A stretch of DNA of 64,000 bases from M3007 sp046296435. GTDB taxonomy: Bacteria > Bacteroidota > Bacteroidia > Chitinophagales > Saprospiraceae. The DNA lies in NCBI GenBank assembly GCA_046296435.1, contig JBKBLI010000004.1, positions 1-64,000 on the forward strand, given 5' to 3'. How positions within the stretch are numbered: the first letter of the stretch is position 1; each line of letters begins with the position of its first letter. The notes under the pieces were generated by a model. The model saw only the letters and a program-made list of their open reading frames with translations. It was not told where the DNA came from and made no database searches. Shown in pieces: positions 1 through 7,804 of the stretch. Position numbers and translations under genes: made by a program.

Positions 1-2936
1 CCAAACTCGACCATCACCTCATCGGCGAAAATCCAGGAGGGCAGTCCGGCCCCCTTGTGACCAGGCGGACAGATGCCGCGATTCTTCGCAGTAATGCGTA
101 GGTAGCGGACCGAGGCGCCTGCGCCCTGCGCCTGCGCTTCGAAGTCGCGGATCAGCGCGCCTTTTTCTAGCGGATCGACGGTATTGGCACGTAGGCCCAG
201 CTCACGATAGCGACCGTCGGCGCCGGCGCACTGCACGCGCAGGCTTTCGGGGAAAAAAATCCAAGAGTTTTCATCCTGCAAGAAGCCTACGCGCAAGGCG
301 CGAATCGACTTTTCGCTCCCCAAATCGAGAATAACATCCATATCGACGCCCTGGAAACCCTGCCACTCGCCGTTGCGGAAATCGGGGCCTCCGCGCAGGC
401 CGTCAACCAATGCCTCTTCGCCGCCGCCGGCATACTGATTTGAGAAGCGGGTCAGGTATTGAGGCGTAGGCAGATTGACCTCGCGCCTGCTGAAACTCGC
501 GCGCAGTTCGCGGCTGGGGCGACCTTCACGCACGGCCACAGCGCGCAAAACGGCGCTTTGGGCGAGGGTAAATGGACCGGAGTAGCACATGGCGCGCTCG
601 GTAGGCTCTGTGTCGTCAAGCGTGTAGTAAATGCTTGCATCGCTTTGCGCGCTGGCGAGCGCAATCTGCTGCCGGTCGCGGAAAGAGCGCCGCCCCTCGC
701 GCACAAAAGGGGTGAGCGTAAGCGCCGGACCAGACACGGCGGCAGAGGGGCGGCACGCGGGCGCGGCGCCCCAATCGGTGGGCGTTTCGCTCATTTCCAA
801 GGCCAGATCGCCGCCCGCGAGCAAGGTCTCGTGCGCGAGCCAGGAGCGCGCGTAGGGTTTGCCGTCGAGGGTGGCCGAGCGGATATAAGGGCGTTTGGCA
901 GAGGCGCCCGGCGCCGTCACCCTGAAAGTCTTGCCGTTGGGCAGGCGCAATTCCGCCTTATCGAACAGCGGCGTACCGATCACATACGTATCGCTGCCCG
1001 GCGTGACCGGATAGAAGCCCAACGCGCTGAAAACATACCAGGCCGACATCTGGCCGCAATCTTCGTTGCCGATCAGACCGTCGGGCCGGTCTGCGTACAT
1101 TTCGTCCATGATCTGCCGGACGCGACGCTGGGTCTTGTCGGGGCGCCCTGCATAATTGTACAGGTAGGCCAGGTGGTGGCTGGGTTCGTTGCCGTGGGCG
1201 TACTGACCAATCAGACCGCTGATATCCGATTGTTCGCGGCCGGTGGTGCGCGTATCGGCGCTGAAGAGTTCGTCGAGCGCCTGTTCGAAGGCTTCAGGGC
1301 CGCCGTGCAGCGCGATCATGCCGTCCACATCGTGTTGGGCGGCGAAGCGGTACTGCCAGGCGTTGGCCTCCGTGTAGTTGAAATTGACCTCGTAGGGATC
1401 CCATGGCTCGTGCCACAGGCCGTTGTTTTTTGCTCTGAAAAAACGGGTTTCGGGATCGTACAAATTGCGGTAATACTGGGCCCGAAGGCGGAAATCAGCC
1501 GCTACGTCCTCTTGGCCGAGCATGGCCGCCATTTCGGCGATACACCAGTCGTCGTAGGCGTATTCGAGGGTCTTGGACACCGATTCAGATTCCATTTCGG
1601 CGGGTATGTAGCCGTGTATTCGGTAGTGTTGCAATCCGTAGCGATCCGAATTGGCGCTTTTGAGCATGGCGTCGAGGGCCTTGCGGCCGTCGAAGTCGCG
1701 TACGCCTTTTCGCCATGCGTCAGTCAGTACCGGGATAGCGTGGTTGCCGATCATGCAATCCGTTTCGTTGGCCGAGAGCTCCCATACCGGCAGGTAGCCC
1801 CCATGCTCAACCTGAGCGAGCATACTGCGGGCAAAGTCAGCCAGACGGCGAGGCTGCAGCAGGGCGTACAGCGGTTTGGTAGCCCTGTACGTGTCCCATA
1901 GCGAAAATACAGTGTAAACATCGCCCTTTCCCGCCTCGTAAAAGCGGTTGTTGCGCCCCCGGTAGCGCCCGTCGATATCACTCCAAAGGTTGGGGTGCAG
2001 GTAATTGTGGTACAAGGCCGTGTAAAACACTGTCTTTTGTGCGTCAGAGCCGCCCTCAACCTGTATTGCTGAAAGCGCCTCGCGCCATTGCTTTTGCGCT
2101 TCTTGCTTGTAGCGCTCAAAATCAAAATGCGGCGCCTCCGACTCCAGATTGCGGTATGCGCCCTCGATGCTGATGGCCGACAGGCCCACCTTGACTACCA
2201 GCGGCTCCCCTTGGTGGTAAAACTCAAAGAGGGCCGTTAACTCGCGGCCATTGGCATATCGGGCCGATTCGGCGGGACTTTTGGACATATCCAACACCAG
2301 GCCGCTCTGAAAAGGCCGTGAAAAACGGATGACAAAGAAAATATGCTGCTCCTTTGCCCACGCCCTGGATACCCGGTGACCCACCACTTCGCGGTCGCCG
2401 TTGAGCGCCATGCTGGCCTCGAGGGTCTCGTCGCGGTGTCGCAGGTCGATGAGCAATTTAGCGATTTCGCGATTGGCCGGGAAAGTGTATCGGTGCACGC
2501 CTACGCGGGGCGTAGCGGTTAATTCAGCCAGGATTCGGTGTCTGCGCAGCCGCACGGCGTAGTATCCGGCTTCGGCGCGTTCCGTTTTTTTATCGATGGG
2601 CGTGACGTATCGCCGCGGGTCCGTCTCCGTCTTGCCAACGTAAGGCAGCAACAGGATATCGCCGTAATCGGCCACGCCCGTGCCGCTCAGGTGCGTGTGA
2701 CTGAAGCCGTACAGCAGGGTGTCTGAGTAGTGGTACCCGGAGCAGGCATCCCAATCCAACATATCGATACGAGTGTCCGGACTTACTTGCGCCATACCCC
2801 ATGGCGCCGCCGCGCCGGGGAAGGTGTGGCCGTGTCCGCCCGTGCCGACAAAAGGGTTGACGTAGCGCAAGGGATCGTTTTGCGCGCCGAGCGCCACAGC
2901 CGCGCAGAGGCCCGCCAGCAGACATATCTTTTTCAT
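1..2936 (-). CDS. GH92 family alpha-1,2-mannosidase (3' end beyond window)
   Basis: Secreted exo-alpha-mannosidase acting on N-glycan or mannan-type substrates. The frame opens at ATG 2936 with a signal peptide (MKKICLLAGLCAAVALGAQ) and stays open to the window edge, about 978 codons. Seen: the GH92 N-terminal signature NPFVGTGGHGHTFPGA, the SLWDTYRATKPLYALLQP core, and the motifs GNEPSHHLAYLYNY and GNEDCGQMSAWYVFSALGFYP that carry the catalytic acid/base region and sugar contacts. After the catalytic module come a chitobiase/hexosaminidase C-terminal-like segment (ASIYYTLDDTEPT) and an F5/8 type C (discoidin) carbohydrate-binding domain reaching the edge. Only a few C-terminal residues are probably missing. 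A 7/8 match to the -7 box (TACCTTCG on the minus strand) lies in the 5' leader. The same-strand T9SS protein upstream (stop 2983) is 46 bases away, so co-transcription is possible. Confidence 0.95.
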   Translation of the reverse strand, partial: MKKICLLAGLCAAVALGAQNDPLRYVNPFVGTGGHGHTFPGAAAPWGMAQVSPDTRIDMLDWDACSGYHYSDTLLYGFSHTHLSGTGVADYGDILLLPYVGKTETDPRRYVTPIDKKTERAEAGYYAVRLRRHRILAELTATPRVGVHRYTFPANREIAKLLIDLRHRDETLEASMALNGDREVVGHRVSRAWAKEQHIFFVIRFSRPFQSGLVLDMSKSPAESARYANGRELTALFEFYHQGEPLVVKVGLSAISIEGAYRNLESEAPHFDFERYKQEAQKQWREALSAIQVEGGSDAQKTVFYTALYHNYLHPNLWSDIDGRYRGRNNRFYEAGKGDVYTVFSLWDTYRATKPLYALLQPRRLADFARSMLAQVEHGGYLPVWELSANETDCMIGNHAIPVLTDAWRKGVRDFDGRKALDAMLKSANSDRYGLQHYRIHGYIPAEMESESVSKTLEYAYDDWCIAEMAAMLGQEDVAADFRLRAQYYRNLYDPETRFFRAKNNGLWHEPWDPYEVNFNYTEANAWQYRFAAQHDVDGMIALHGGPEAFEQALDELFSADTRTTGREQSDISGLIGQYAHGNEPSHHLAYLYNYAGRPDKTQRRVRQIMDEMYADRPDGLIGNEDCGQMSAWYVFSALGFYPVTPGSDTYVIGTPLFDKAELRLPNGKTFRVTAPGASAKRPYIRSATLDGKPYARSWLAHETLLAGGDLALEMSETPTDWGAAPACRPSAAVSGPALTLTPFVREGRRSFRDRQQIALASAQSDASIYYTLDDTEPTERAMCYSGPFTLAQSAVLRAVAVREGRPSRELRASFSRREVNLPTPQYLTRFSNQYAGGGEEALVDGLRGGPDFRNGEWQGFQGVDMDVILDLGSEKSIRALRVGFLQDENSWIFFPESLRVQCAGADGRYRELGLRANTVDPLEKGALIRDFEAQAQGAGASVRYLRITAKNRGICPPGHKGAGLPSWIFADEVMVEF

Positions 2937-2982
2937 AAAAAAAAACGATTTAGCCTGCGAAGGTATGGCTTTCGCGGCAAAG

Positions 2983-5490
2983 TCAGCGCAACAAGAGCAC
3001 CTCGCCTTTGGCAATCTGCAAAGCGCCGTCGCCCCGCACCCACCTCACCAGGTAAAAATAGAGGTCCGATGGAGCCGGTTTGCCGTCAACCAGACCGTTC
3101 CAGCGGGATTGCGGGTCCTCGCTCTCATAAACCTTTTGCCCCCAGCGGTTGAACACCTGCATGCGCTCCACGGCAATACGACCCTGAAGCGTCACCGGGC
3201 CGAAGGAGTCGTTCACCCCGTCGCCGTCGGGCGTAAATGCGTTCGGAAAACTCACCTTAGGTTGAACCAACACAAAAAACCGCGTCGCCGTCTGACGGCA
3301 ACCCGAGGGCGCAACTACGCTCACGCTGATGCGAACGAATCCATCATCGTCGTCAAGAGCGGACAAGGCAAGCGTCTGGTCTGAGCCAATGACCTTGCCT
3401 GATTCGTCTGTCCATGTGAATTTAAACTGATTCAGGTTGGCCGATGGCGCGATGCCGGCAGTAAGCGTCAAGGCCTGACCCAAATCGAGCGTATCGCCCG
3501 GCGGATCGCTTTGTATCGACAAACTAAAGCCCGGCACGACTGTCACTACCGTCTGCGCTTCTGCAATACAGCCATCGCCGAAATAAAACTGCGCCGTGTA
3601 GGTCGTATGCTGATCGGGGCTTACTTCGATCACCGGCCCGCTCTGCCCGCCGGGCAACCAGACGTACTCGCCGGTAAGACCGGCTGTAGCCGTCAGGCGA
3701 ATGGCGTCGCCCCGGCACAAGGTCGTATCCGGCGTCACGCTCAGGTTAGGCGATAAGGTCACAACGACAACCTGCTTGCTCAGCGTGCAATTGTCCAACT
3801 GGGTTGTGACGAAGTAGGTGGTCGGCGTCAAAGGCGATACGACCGGATTGGGTAGATTGGACGTAAACCCGGGCGGCAACGAAGTCCAGGAGTACGTAGC
3901 GCCGGGCATTGGGGGCAGGGTGTTGAGCATGAGCGACTCGCCCGGGCATAAGCTCAGATCCTCCGGAAAAGCCACTTCCTGCGCGACGCCGTCAACCGTC
4001 ACGCGCACCGTATCGCGCAGCACGCATCCGTTGCCATACGTGTAAACTACCCAATAATCCGTCGTGACCGATGGGCTAACTACGATGGCCTGGCCGCTCT
4101 CGCCCGTGCTCCACACAAAGGCGCCCGGCAACGACGACGAAGCGCTGAGCTTGGCCGCTTGGTTCTGACAGATGGTCGTATCGCTGCGCACAATGAGTAT
4201 GGCGCTTTGCACCGACACAAAAGTCTGGACCTCCGTCATAGAACAGGCGTCGGACACCTTCAGCGTATAAGACGCCGCCTGGCGGGGCCAGGCGCTTGGA
4301 TTGGGGGCGTTGGTGGGCGCAAACGAAGGATCGCTCGATGTCCACAAATATGTCGCGCCGGGTATCGGCGCGTTGGGATTGAGGGATACCGTATCGTTCA
4401 GGCAGATGGACAAGTTGGGCGGGAGCGTCACAACCAATGGCGGCGCGATATCGACCCGCACCGAATCGACAAAGGGGCACCCGTTGCGGCTGCCGCTCAC
4501 TACATACAAGGTGCTGGCAGCGGGCGTAGCCACGGGGTTAGGGCAATCCGAGCACGAAAGGCCAAGCGCCGGCGACCAGACAATGGACTCAATTTCGTCG
4601 GAAGGCTCAACCCTCAGAGATGCTGAGCCGCCCGGACAGATCACCGTGTCGGGCGAGATTTGCACGGTGGTGTCAAGCGCCAAAATGTATAGCGAATCCC
4701 GCCAAATACAACCGGGGTTGCGCGCCTCAAGCGCGTACCAGCCGCTTACCGAAACTTGCAATATGCCGTTCAATTCATCCCAAGGGGTCAACAATCCTGT
4801 ATCTGGCGACCATGTATAAAGCGTTTGCGGCTCCGGCGCCGCATCGCTCAAGCGGACCAAGCCCCCCATACACACGGCCATGTCGCCATTGACGGACGCA
4901 ACCGGAGGCGCAAAAACCGATACCAACACGCTATCCTTGAATTGTAACGGGCAGACGTTGTTTTTGACGATAACATAATACAAAGTGGTGGCGACGGGCT
5001 GCACCACCGGATTGGGCTGATGGCCCAGCGACATGCCGTACTCGTCCAACCACTCATACTGTGAGCCGGGCATCGCCGCACCGCCCAGGCCAACCGACTG
5101 CCCCAGACAAATTGCCGTATCGGGGATCAGAATGTACAGCGGTTGCTGGCCGCTGAGCACCGTCACTACCACCGTGTCCGACACCGCGCATGCGGTGTCG
5201 CTCATGCTCAGCGCGTACATATACACACCCGCACCCAAAGCCGACACAGTCGGACTCGGGCAATCTGTACAGCTCAACCCCGGCGACCCGGACCAGGCAT
5301 ATGTTATCCCCGGCAAGGCCGCAGCGCCGGGGTTGAGGGAGAATACGGCATTGCTACAAATCCAAATATCCGGCCCCAAATTGAGCTGAAGCGCGCAGGG
5401 CAAAGTATCGGCGGCATTCTGCACGCGGGCTTCCATACGGGCGCTACATAGCGCCAGGCCGCAAAGTATGAGCAGGCGAGAATAAATCAT
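2983..5490 (-). CDS. Large secreted Ig/PKD-like repeat protein with T9SS type B sorting domain
   Basis: Surface or secreted protein of 835 residues, probably adhesin-like; no enzymatic domain is visible. I start it at ATG 5490 because the next residues (MIYSRLLILCGLALCSA) form a signal peptide; an ATG at 5535 would add 15 unlikely residues. The body is about eight units of 85-90 residues, each carrying a conserved Cys pair and the pattern W/Y-x-W-x-P-x-x-G-L followed by TxYxV, typical of PKD/Ig-like domains in Bacteroidota. The C-terminal about 85 residues hold NAFTPDGDGVNDSFGP, a VFNRWGQKVYES segment and the ending KGEVLLLR, the gliding-motility-associated (type B) C-terminal domain that directs export through the type IX system. 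It is same-strand with the GH92 gene that follows it. Confidence 0.93.
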   Translation of the reverse strand: MIYSRLLILCGLALCSARMEARVQNAADTLPCALQLNLGPDIWICSNAVFSLNPGAAALPGITYAWSGSPGLSCTDCPSPTVSALGAGVYMYALSMSDTACAVSDTVVVTVLSGQQPLYILIPDTAICLGQSVGLGGAAMPGSQYEWLDEYGMSLGHQPNPVVQPVATTLYYVIVKNNVCPLQFKDSVLVSVFAPPVASVNGDMAVCMGGLVRLSDAAPEPQTLYTWSPDTGLLTPWDELNGILQVSVSGWYALEARNPGCIWRDSLYILALDTTVQISPDTVICPGGSASLRVEPSDEIESIVWSPALGLSCSDCPNPVATPAASTLYVVSGSRNGCPFVDSVRVDIAPPLVVTLPPNLSICLNDTVSLNPNAPIPGATYLWTSSDPSFAPTNAPNPSAWPRQAASYTLKVSDACSMTEVQTFVSVQSAILIVRSDTTICQNQAAKLSASSSLPGAFVWSTGESGQAIVVSPSVTTDYWVVYTYGNGCVLRDTVRVTVDGVAQEVAFPEDLSLCPGESLMLNTLPPMPGATYSWTSLPPGFTSNLPNPVVSPLTPTTYFVTTQLDNCTLSKQVVVVTLSPNLSVTPDTTLCRGDAIRLTATAGLTGEYVWLPGGQSGPVIEVSPDQHTTYTAQFYFGDGCIAEAQTVVTVVPGFSLSIQSDPPGDTLDLGQALTLTAGIAPSANLNQFKFTWTDESGKVIGSDQTLALSALDDDDGFVRISVSVVAPSGCRQTATRFFVLVQPKVSFPNAFTPDGDGVNDSFGPVTLQGRIAVERMQVFNRWGQKVYESEDPQSRWNGLVDGKPAPSDLYFYLVRWVRGDGALQIAKGEVLLLR

Positions 5491-5659
5491 GAGCTTGGGA
5501 TGTATGATTAGCAAAAAAATCGGCTCGAAATCCAAAGGCGAAATTACGCACCCTTGCTATTTGTCAAGTAGAAAAATCAAGGCTTAGACCAAAAATCGGA
5601 TCATTTTTTACAAAAAACACGGTTCACAGGGATACTGGCCGCGTTTCGGGGGCTTGCCT

Positions 5660-5667
5660 TAATTTTG
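5660..5667 (+). promoter_or_regulatory. Putative -7 element (TAATTTTG) of dut
   Basis: A perfect match to the Bacteroidota -7 consensus TAnnTTTG ends 11 bases before the dut ATG, which predicts a very short leader. No clear TTG lies 17-23 bases upstream, so the -33 half is weak. Confidence 0.45.
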
Positions 5668-5678
5668 CCGTCAAAAAA

Positions 5679-6116
5679 ATGCTGGTCAAAATCGTCAACG
5701 AAACAAATTATCCGCTCCCCGCCTACGAGACCCCCGGAAGCGCCGGCATGGACCTGCGCGCCCACTTACTTGCGCCCATTTCGCTCGCTCCGCTTGAGCG
5801 CGCGCTCATCCCCACAGGCCTGCGCATCGCCCTGCCCGAAGGCTTCGAGGCTCAGATACGTCCGCGAAGCGGCTTAGCCCTTAAACGCGGCTTGACCATG
5901 CTGAACGCTCCCGGCACCATCGACAGCGACTACCGGGGCGAAATCAAATGCATCGTGGTCAACCTATCCAACGAAACCCAAACCATCGAACCCGGCGAAC
6001 GCATCGCCCAGATGGTGATAGCCCGCTATGAATGTATCCAATGGGAAGTTTGTCAGACCCTCGACGATACGGCTCGAGGCCAGGGCGGCTTCGGCAGCAC
6101 CGGCGTTAAGTCCTGA
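5679..6116 (+). CDS. dut: dUTP diphosphatase
   Basis: Hydrolyses dUTP to dUMP and pyrophosphate, keeping uracil out of DNA and supplying dUMP for thymidylate synthesis; cytosolic homotrimer. All five trimeric dUTPase motifs are visible in 145 residues: I AGMDLRA, II RPRSGLA, III LNAPGTIDSDYRGEI (with the catalytic Asp and substrate Tyr), IV GERIAQMVI, and V RGQGGFGSTG, the mobile C-terminal arm. The length is normal for the family. The gene is divergent from the T9SS protein at 2983-5490 and convergent with kdsC. Confidence 0.98.
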   Translation: MLVKIVNETNYPLPAYETPGSAGMDLRAHLLAPISLAPLERALIPTGLRIALPEGFEAQIRPRSGLALKRGLTMLNAPGTIDSDYRGEIKCIVVNLSNETQTIEPGERIAQMVIARYECIQWEVCQTLDDTARGQGGFGSTGVKS

Positions 6117-6194
6117 GTCAACTATTTTTTTCGATTAGAAATAAGGAGGAACAACGCAGAAAGCAGCGGCGTGGGCACGCCCCTTTCCGACGCC

Positions 6195-6212
6195 TTTTTT
6201 CCGAAAAAAAAA
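6195..6212. repeat. T-tract/A-tract dyad (T6-CCG-A9)
   Basis: One copy of a recurring element, a run of T followed after 0-3 bases by a run of A, in the convergent gap between dut and kdsC. It offers a T tract to transcription arriving from either side. See the finding on this family. Confidence 0.5.
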
Positions 6213-6261
6213 CAACACTGCGGCGCGCCAACCGGCCGGATTTGCAGCCCCCGGGCTACGG

Positions 6262-6822
6262 CTAAAACTCAGGCCAGCGCCCTTGAATCCGCATGATTTT
6301 TTCGAGTACTTCGCGCACGAAGCCATGCCCGCCATGGACCGCCGAAACATAGTCAGCCGCAACCAATACATCGGGCGTAGCATCCGCAGGGCAACAGGAC
6401 AAAGCAACGCGACGCATGACGGGTAAGTCGGGCAAGTCGTCGCCCAGATACGCCACTTCGGAAGCCCGAAGGCCTGTCGTTTTCTGTATGGACTGAAATG
6501 CGCTCCACTTATCCTCAATACCATCATAGTACTCATGTACGCCGAGGCCGAGCAGGCGCTTTTTGACGCCCTCAGAACGCCCGCCGGTGATCACCGAAGT
6601 GTGATATCCGGCGCGAACGGCCCATTTGAGCGCTTGCCCGTCGCGTACGTTCATCACGCGGAGCAATTCGCCCGATTCGGTGACCAGCAGGTTGTTGTCC
6701 GTAAACACCCCGTCCACATCGAAGACAAAGGCCCTGATGGTCTTCATCTTGTCAAAAAGGTGGAGGAGTTCGACCGAGGTCGGTTGGCCCTCAGACAGTC
6801 CTATCGGTTGTTGGCTCTCCAT
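6262..6822 (-). CDS. kdsC: KDO-8-phosphate phosphatase (KdsC-like HAD hydrolase)
   Basis: Dephosphorylates 3-deoxy-D-manno-octulosonate 8-phosphate in the KDO branch of lipopolysaccharide synthesis. Seen in 186 residues: HAD motif I FDVDGVFTDN (nucleophile Asp35, acid/base Asp37), the SVITGGRSEGV motif II region, and GDDLPDLPVM for Mg2+ binding; no cap domain, as expected of C0-type KdsC tetramers. The start at 6822 lies inside the end of iscX (22-base overlap). An internal ATG at 6747 would also give a complete HAD core, but residues LLHLFDKMKTI resemble the usual KdsC N-terminus, so I keep the longer form. It is the last gene of an fdx-iscX-kdsC run. Confidence 0.9.
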   Translation of the reverse strand: MESQQPIGLSEGQPTSVELLHLFDKMKTIRAFVFDVDGVFTDNNLLVTESGELLRVMNVRDGQALKWAVRAGYHTSVITGGRSEGVKKRLLGLGVHEYYDGIEDKWSAFQSIQKTTGLRASEVAYLGDDLPDLPVMRRVALSCCPADATPDVLVAADYVSAVHGGHGFVREVLEKIMRIQGRWPEF

Positions 6823-7070
6823 TCATAGACCCATTTAGCCTGAATTTGTTCGAGGTGCGCCTCGTTGCTTTCCTCGCGCTTACCCTCAAAATGCGGGATT
6901 TCGAGCACCCATTGCAACAGATCGGTGAAGCGGATGCGGTATATTTTACTTTCGTCAAACGAATCGCCGAAGCGTTCGTACAAGGCCATGGCGATGTCCT
7001 CGTGGTCGGCCCAACCGATGGGCATCGAATCAAACTCTTCAAAAGGCATAAATCGCTGTGTTTTTTTCAT
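6801..7070 (-). CDS. iscX: Fe-S cluster assembly protein IscX
   Basis: Small acidic protein (89 residues) that binds IscS and iron and modulates Fe-S cluster assembly. The family core is clear: GWADHEDIAMALYERF, then RFTDLLQWVLEIPHF and the conserved SNEAHLEQIQAKWVYEW end. It is longer at the N-terminus than the roughly 66-residue enterobacterial form, by a MKKTQRFMPFEEF segment. It lies 32 bases after the ferredoxin gene and overlaps kdsC, so fdx-iscX form an ISC-type mini-operon. iscS, iscU and hscAB are not in the window. Confidence 0.93.
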   Translation of the reverse strand: MKKTQRFMPFEEFDSMPIGWADHEDIAMALYERFGDSFDESKIYRIRFTDLLQWVLEIPHFEGKREESNEAHLEQIQAKWVYEWRANNR

Positions 7071-7102
7071 GAAAAGAAAGCGGCGGAAGGCGCGTGCCGA
7101 AC

Positions 7103-7444
7103 TCAGTGCTCATGTCCGATGATCCGACTTTGATCTGGAATGGTGACGGTAACCTCCGCCTCTTCGTCTAAGATGACGCACTGGCAGCCCAAGCGGCTTT
7201 CCAAACGGGGATTGATCGCCCTGTCGATGAAATCTTCCTCTTTGTCAGATATTTCTTCGAGATACTCGCCGCCCGCTTCAATATAGACATGACAGGTAGA
7301 GCAGGCGCATACCCCGCCGCAGTTGTGGTTGAGATGCACGTCGGCTTCCTCCGTGATTTCGAGGATAGACATCCCCTCGAATTGACCGCTCACCGTGAGC
7401 GGAGCGATACTTTTATCTTCAAAAAGAAACTGAATCTTCGCCAT
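7103..7444 (-). CDS. fdx: 2Fe-2S ferredoxin, ISC/adrenodoxin type
   Basis: Electron carrier for Fe-S cluster biogenesis, 113 residues. Cluster ligands are seen in NCGGVCACSTCHVYI (C-x5-C-x2-C pattern) and in LGCQC near the C-terminus, the adrenodoxin arrangement. The acidic helix after the ligand loop (EYLEEISDKEEDFID) is the usual partner-docking surface. First gene of the fdx-iscX-kdsC run. The upstream 360-base gap holds no clear -7 box. Confidence 0.95.
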   Translation of the reverse strand: MAKIQFLFEDKSIAPLTVSGQFEGMSILEITEEADVHLNHNCGGVCACSTCHVYIEAGGEYLEEISDKEEDFIDRAINPRLESRLGCQCVILDEEAEVTVTIPDQSRIIGHEH

Positions 7445-7804
7445 TTTTTGTCAGTTAGGGCGTGATTGATCTTGCGAAACCAACCCGTGCGCAGCGCAAA
7501 GGAACAATAAAACGAGCATATAAACCGACTTTTTGTCGCGCACCAAACGCCAAAGGCCCTTTTCAGGCTCATTAGAAGCGCCAATTCGGGCCAGGCGACA
7601 GGTCTTCAAAGGTATTGCCCACACGGCGGCCGACGGCCCCTTGGGCGGCGTCAGATAGAATGTCATGCCACAAGAAATCAAACTACGCTGCGTTTTCATA
7701 GCCCGGTTTTTGAAGGGCTGGATTTCGCCAGTCAGAACCCAGGCGCATTTAAATTGTTCAAAAAAAAATCTGCGAATCTCAAAAAAAGGTCATTATTTTG
7801 CGGC
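7445..7804. other. Intergenic region between fdx and the AAA+ gene
   Basis: No convincing gene. It contains two A-rich runs (from about 7760 and 7781) just before the AAA+ start. A 36-codon open frame on the minus strand (about 7666-7559) lacks an ATG and was not called. A 7/8 match to the -7 consensus (TTATTTTG, 7793-7800) ends 4 bases before the AAA+ ATG. Confidence 0.5.

Noticed and set aside
459..1901. Long plus-strand open frame (480 codons) and smaller ones across 1-2900
   Set aside because: Antisense to the GH92 gene; composition is Arg/Gly/Ala-rich low-information sequence without domains, an effect of GC-rich codon use on the opposite strand.
7559..7666. Minus-strand 36-codon frame ending in GNTFEDLSPGPNWRF
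   Set aside because: It reads a little like a real peptide, but there is no ATG (only TTG), a stop lies just upstream and I know no matching family; left uncalled.
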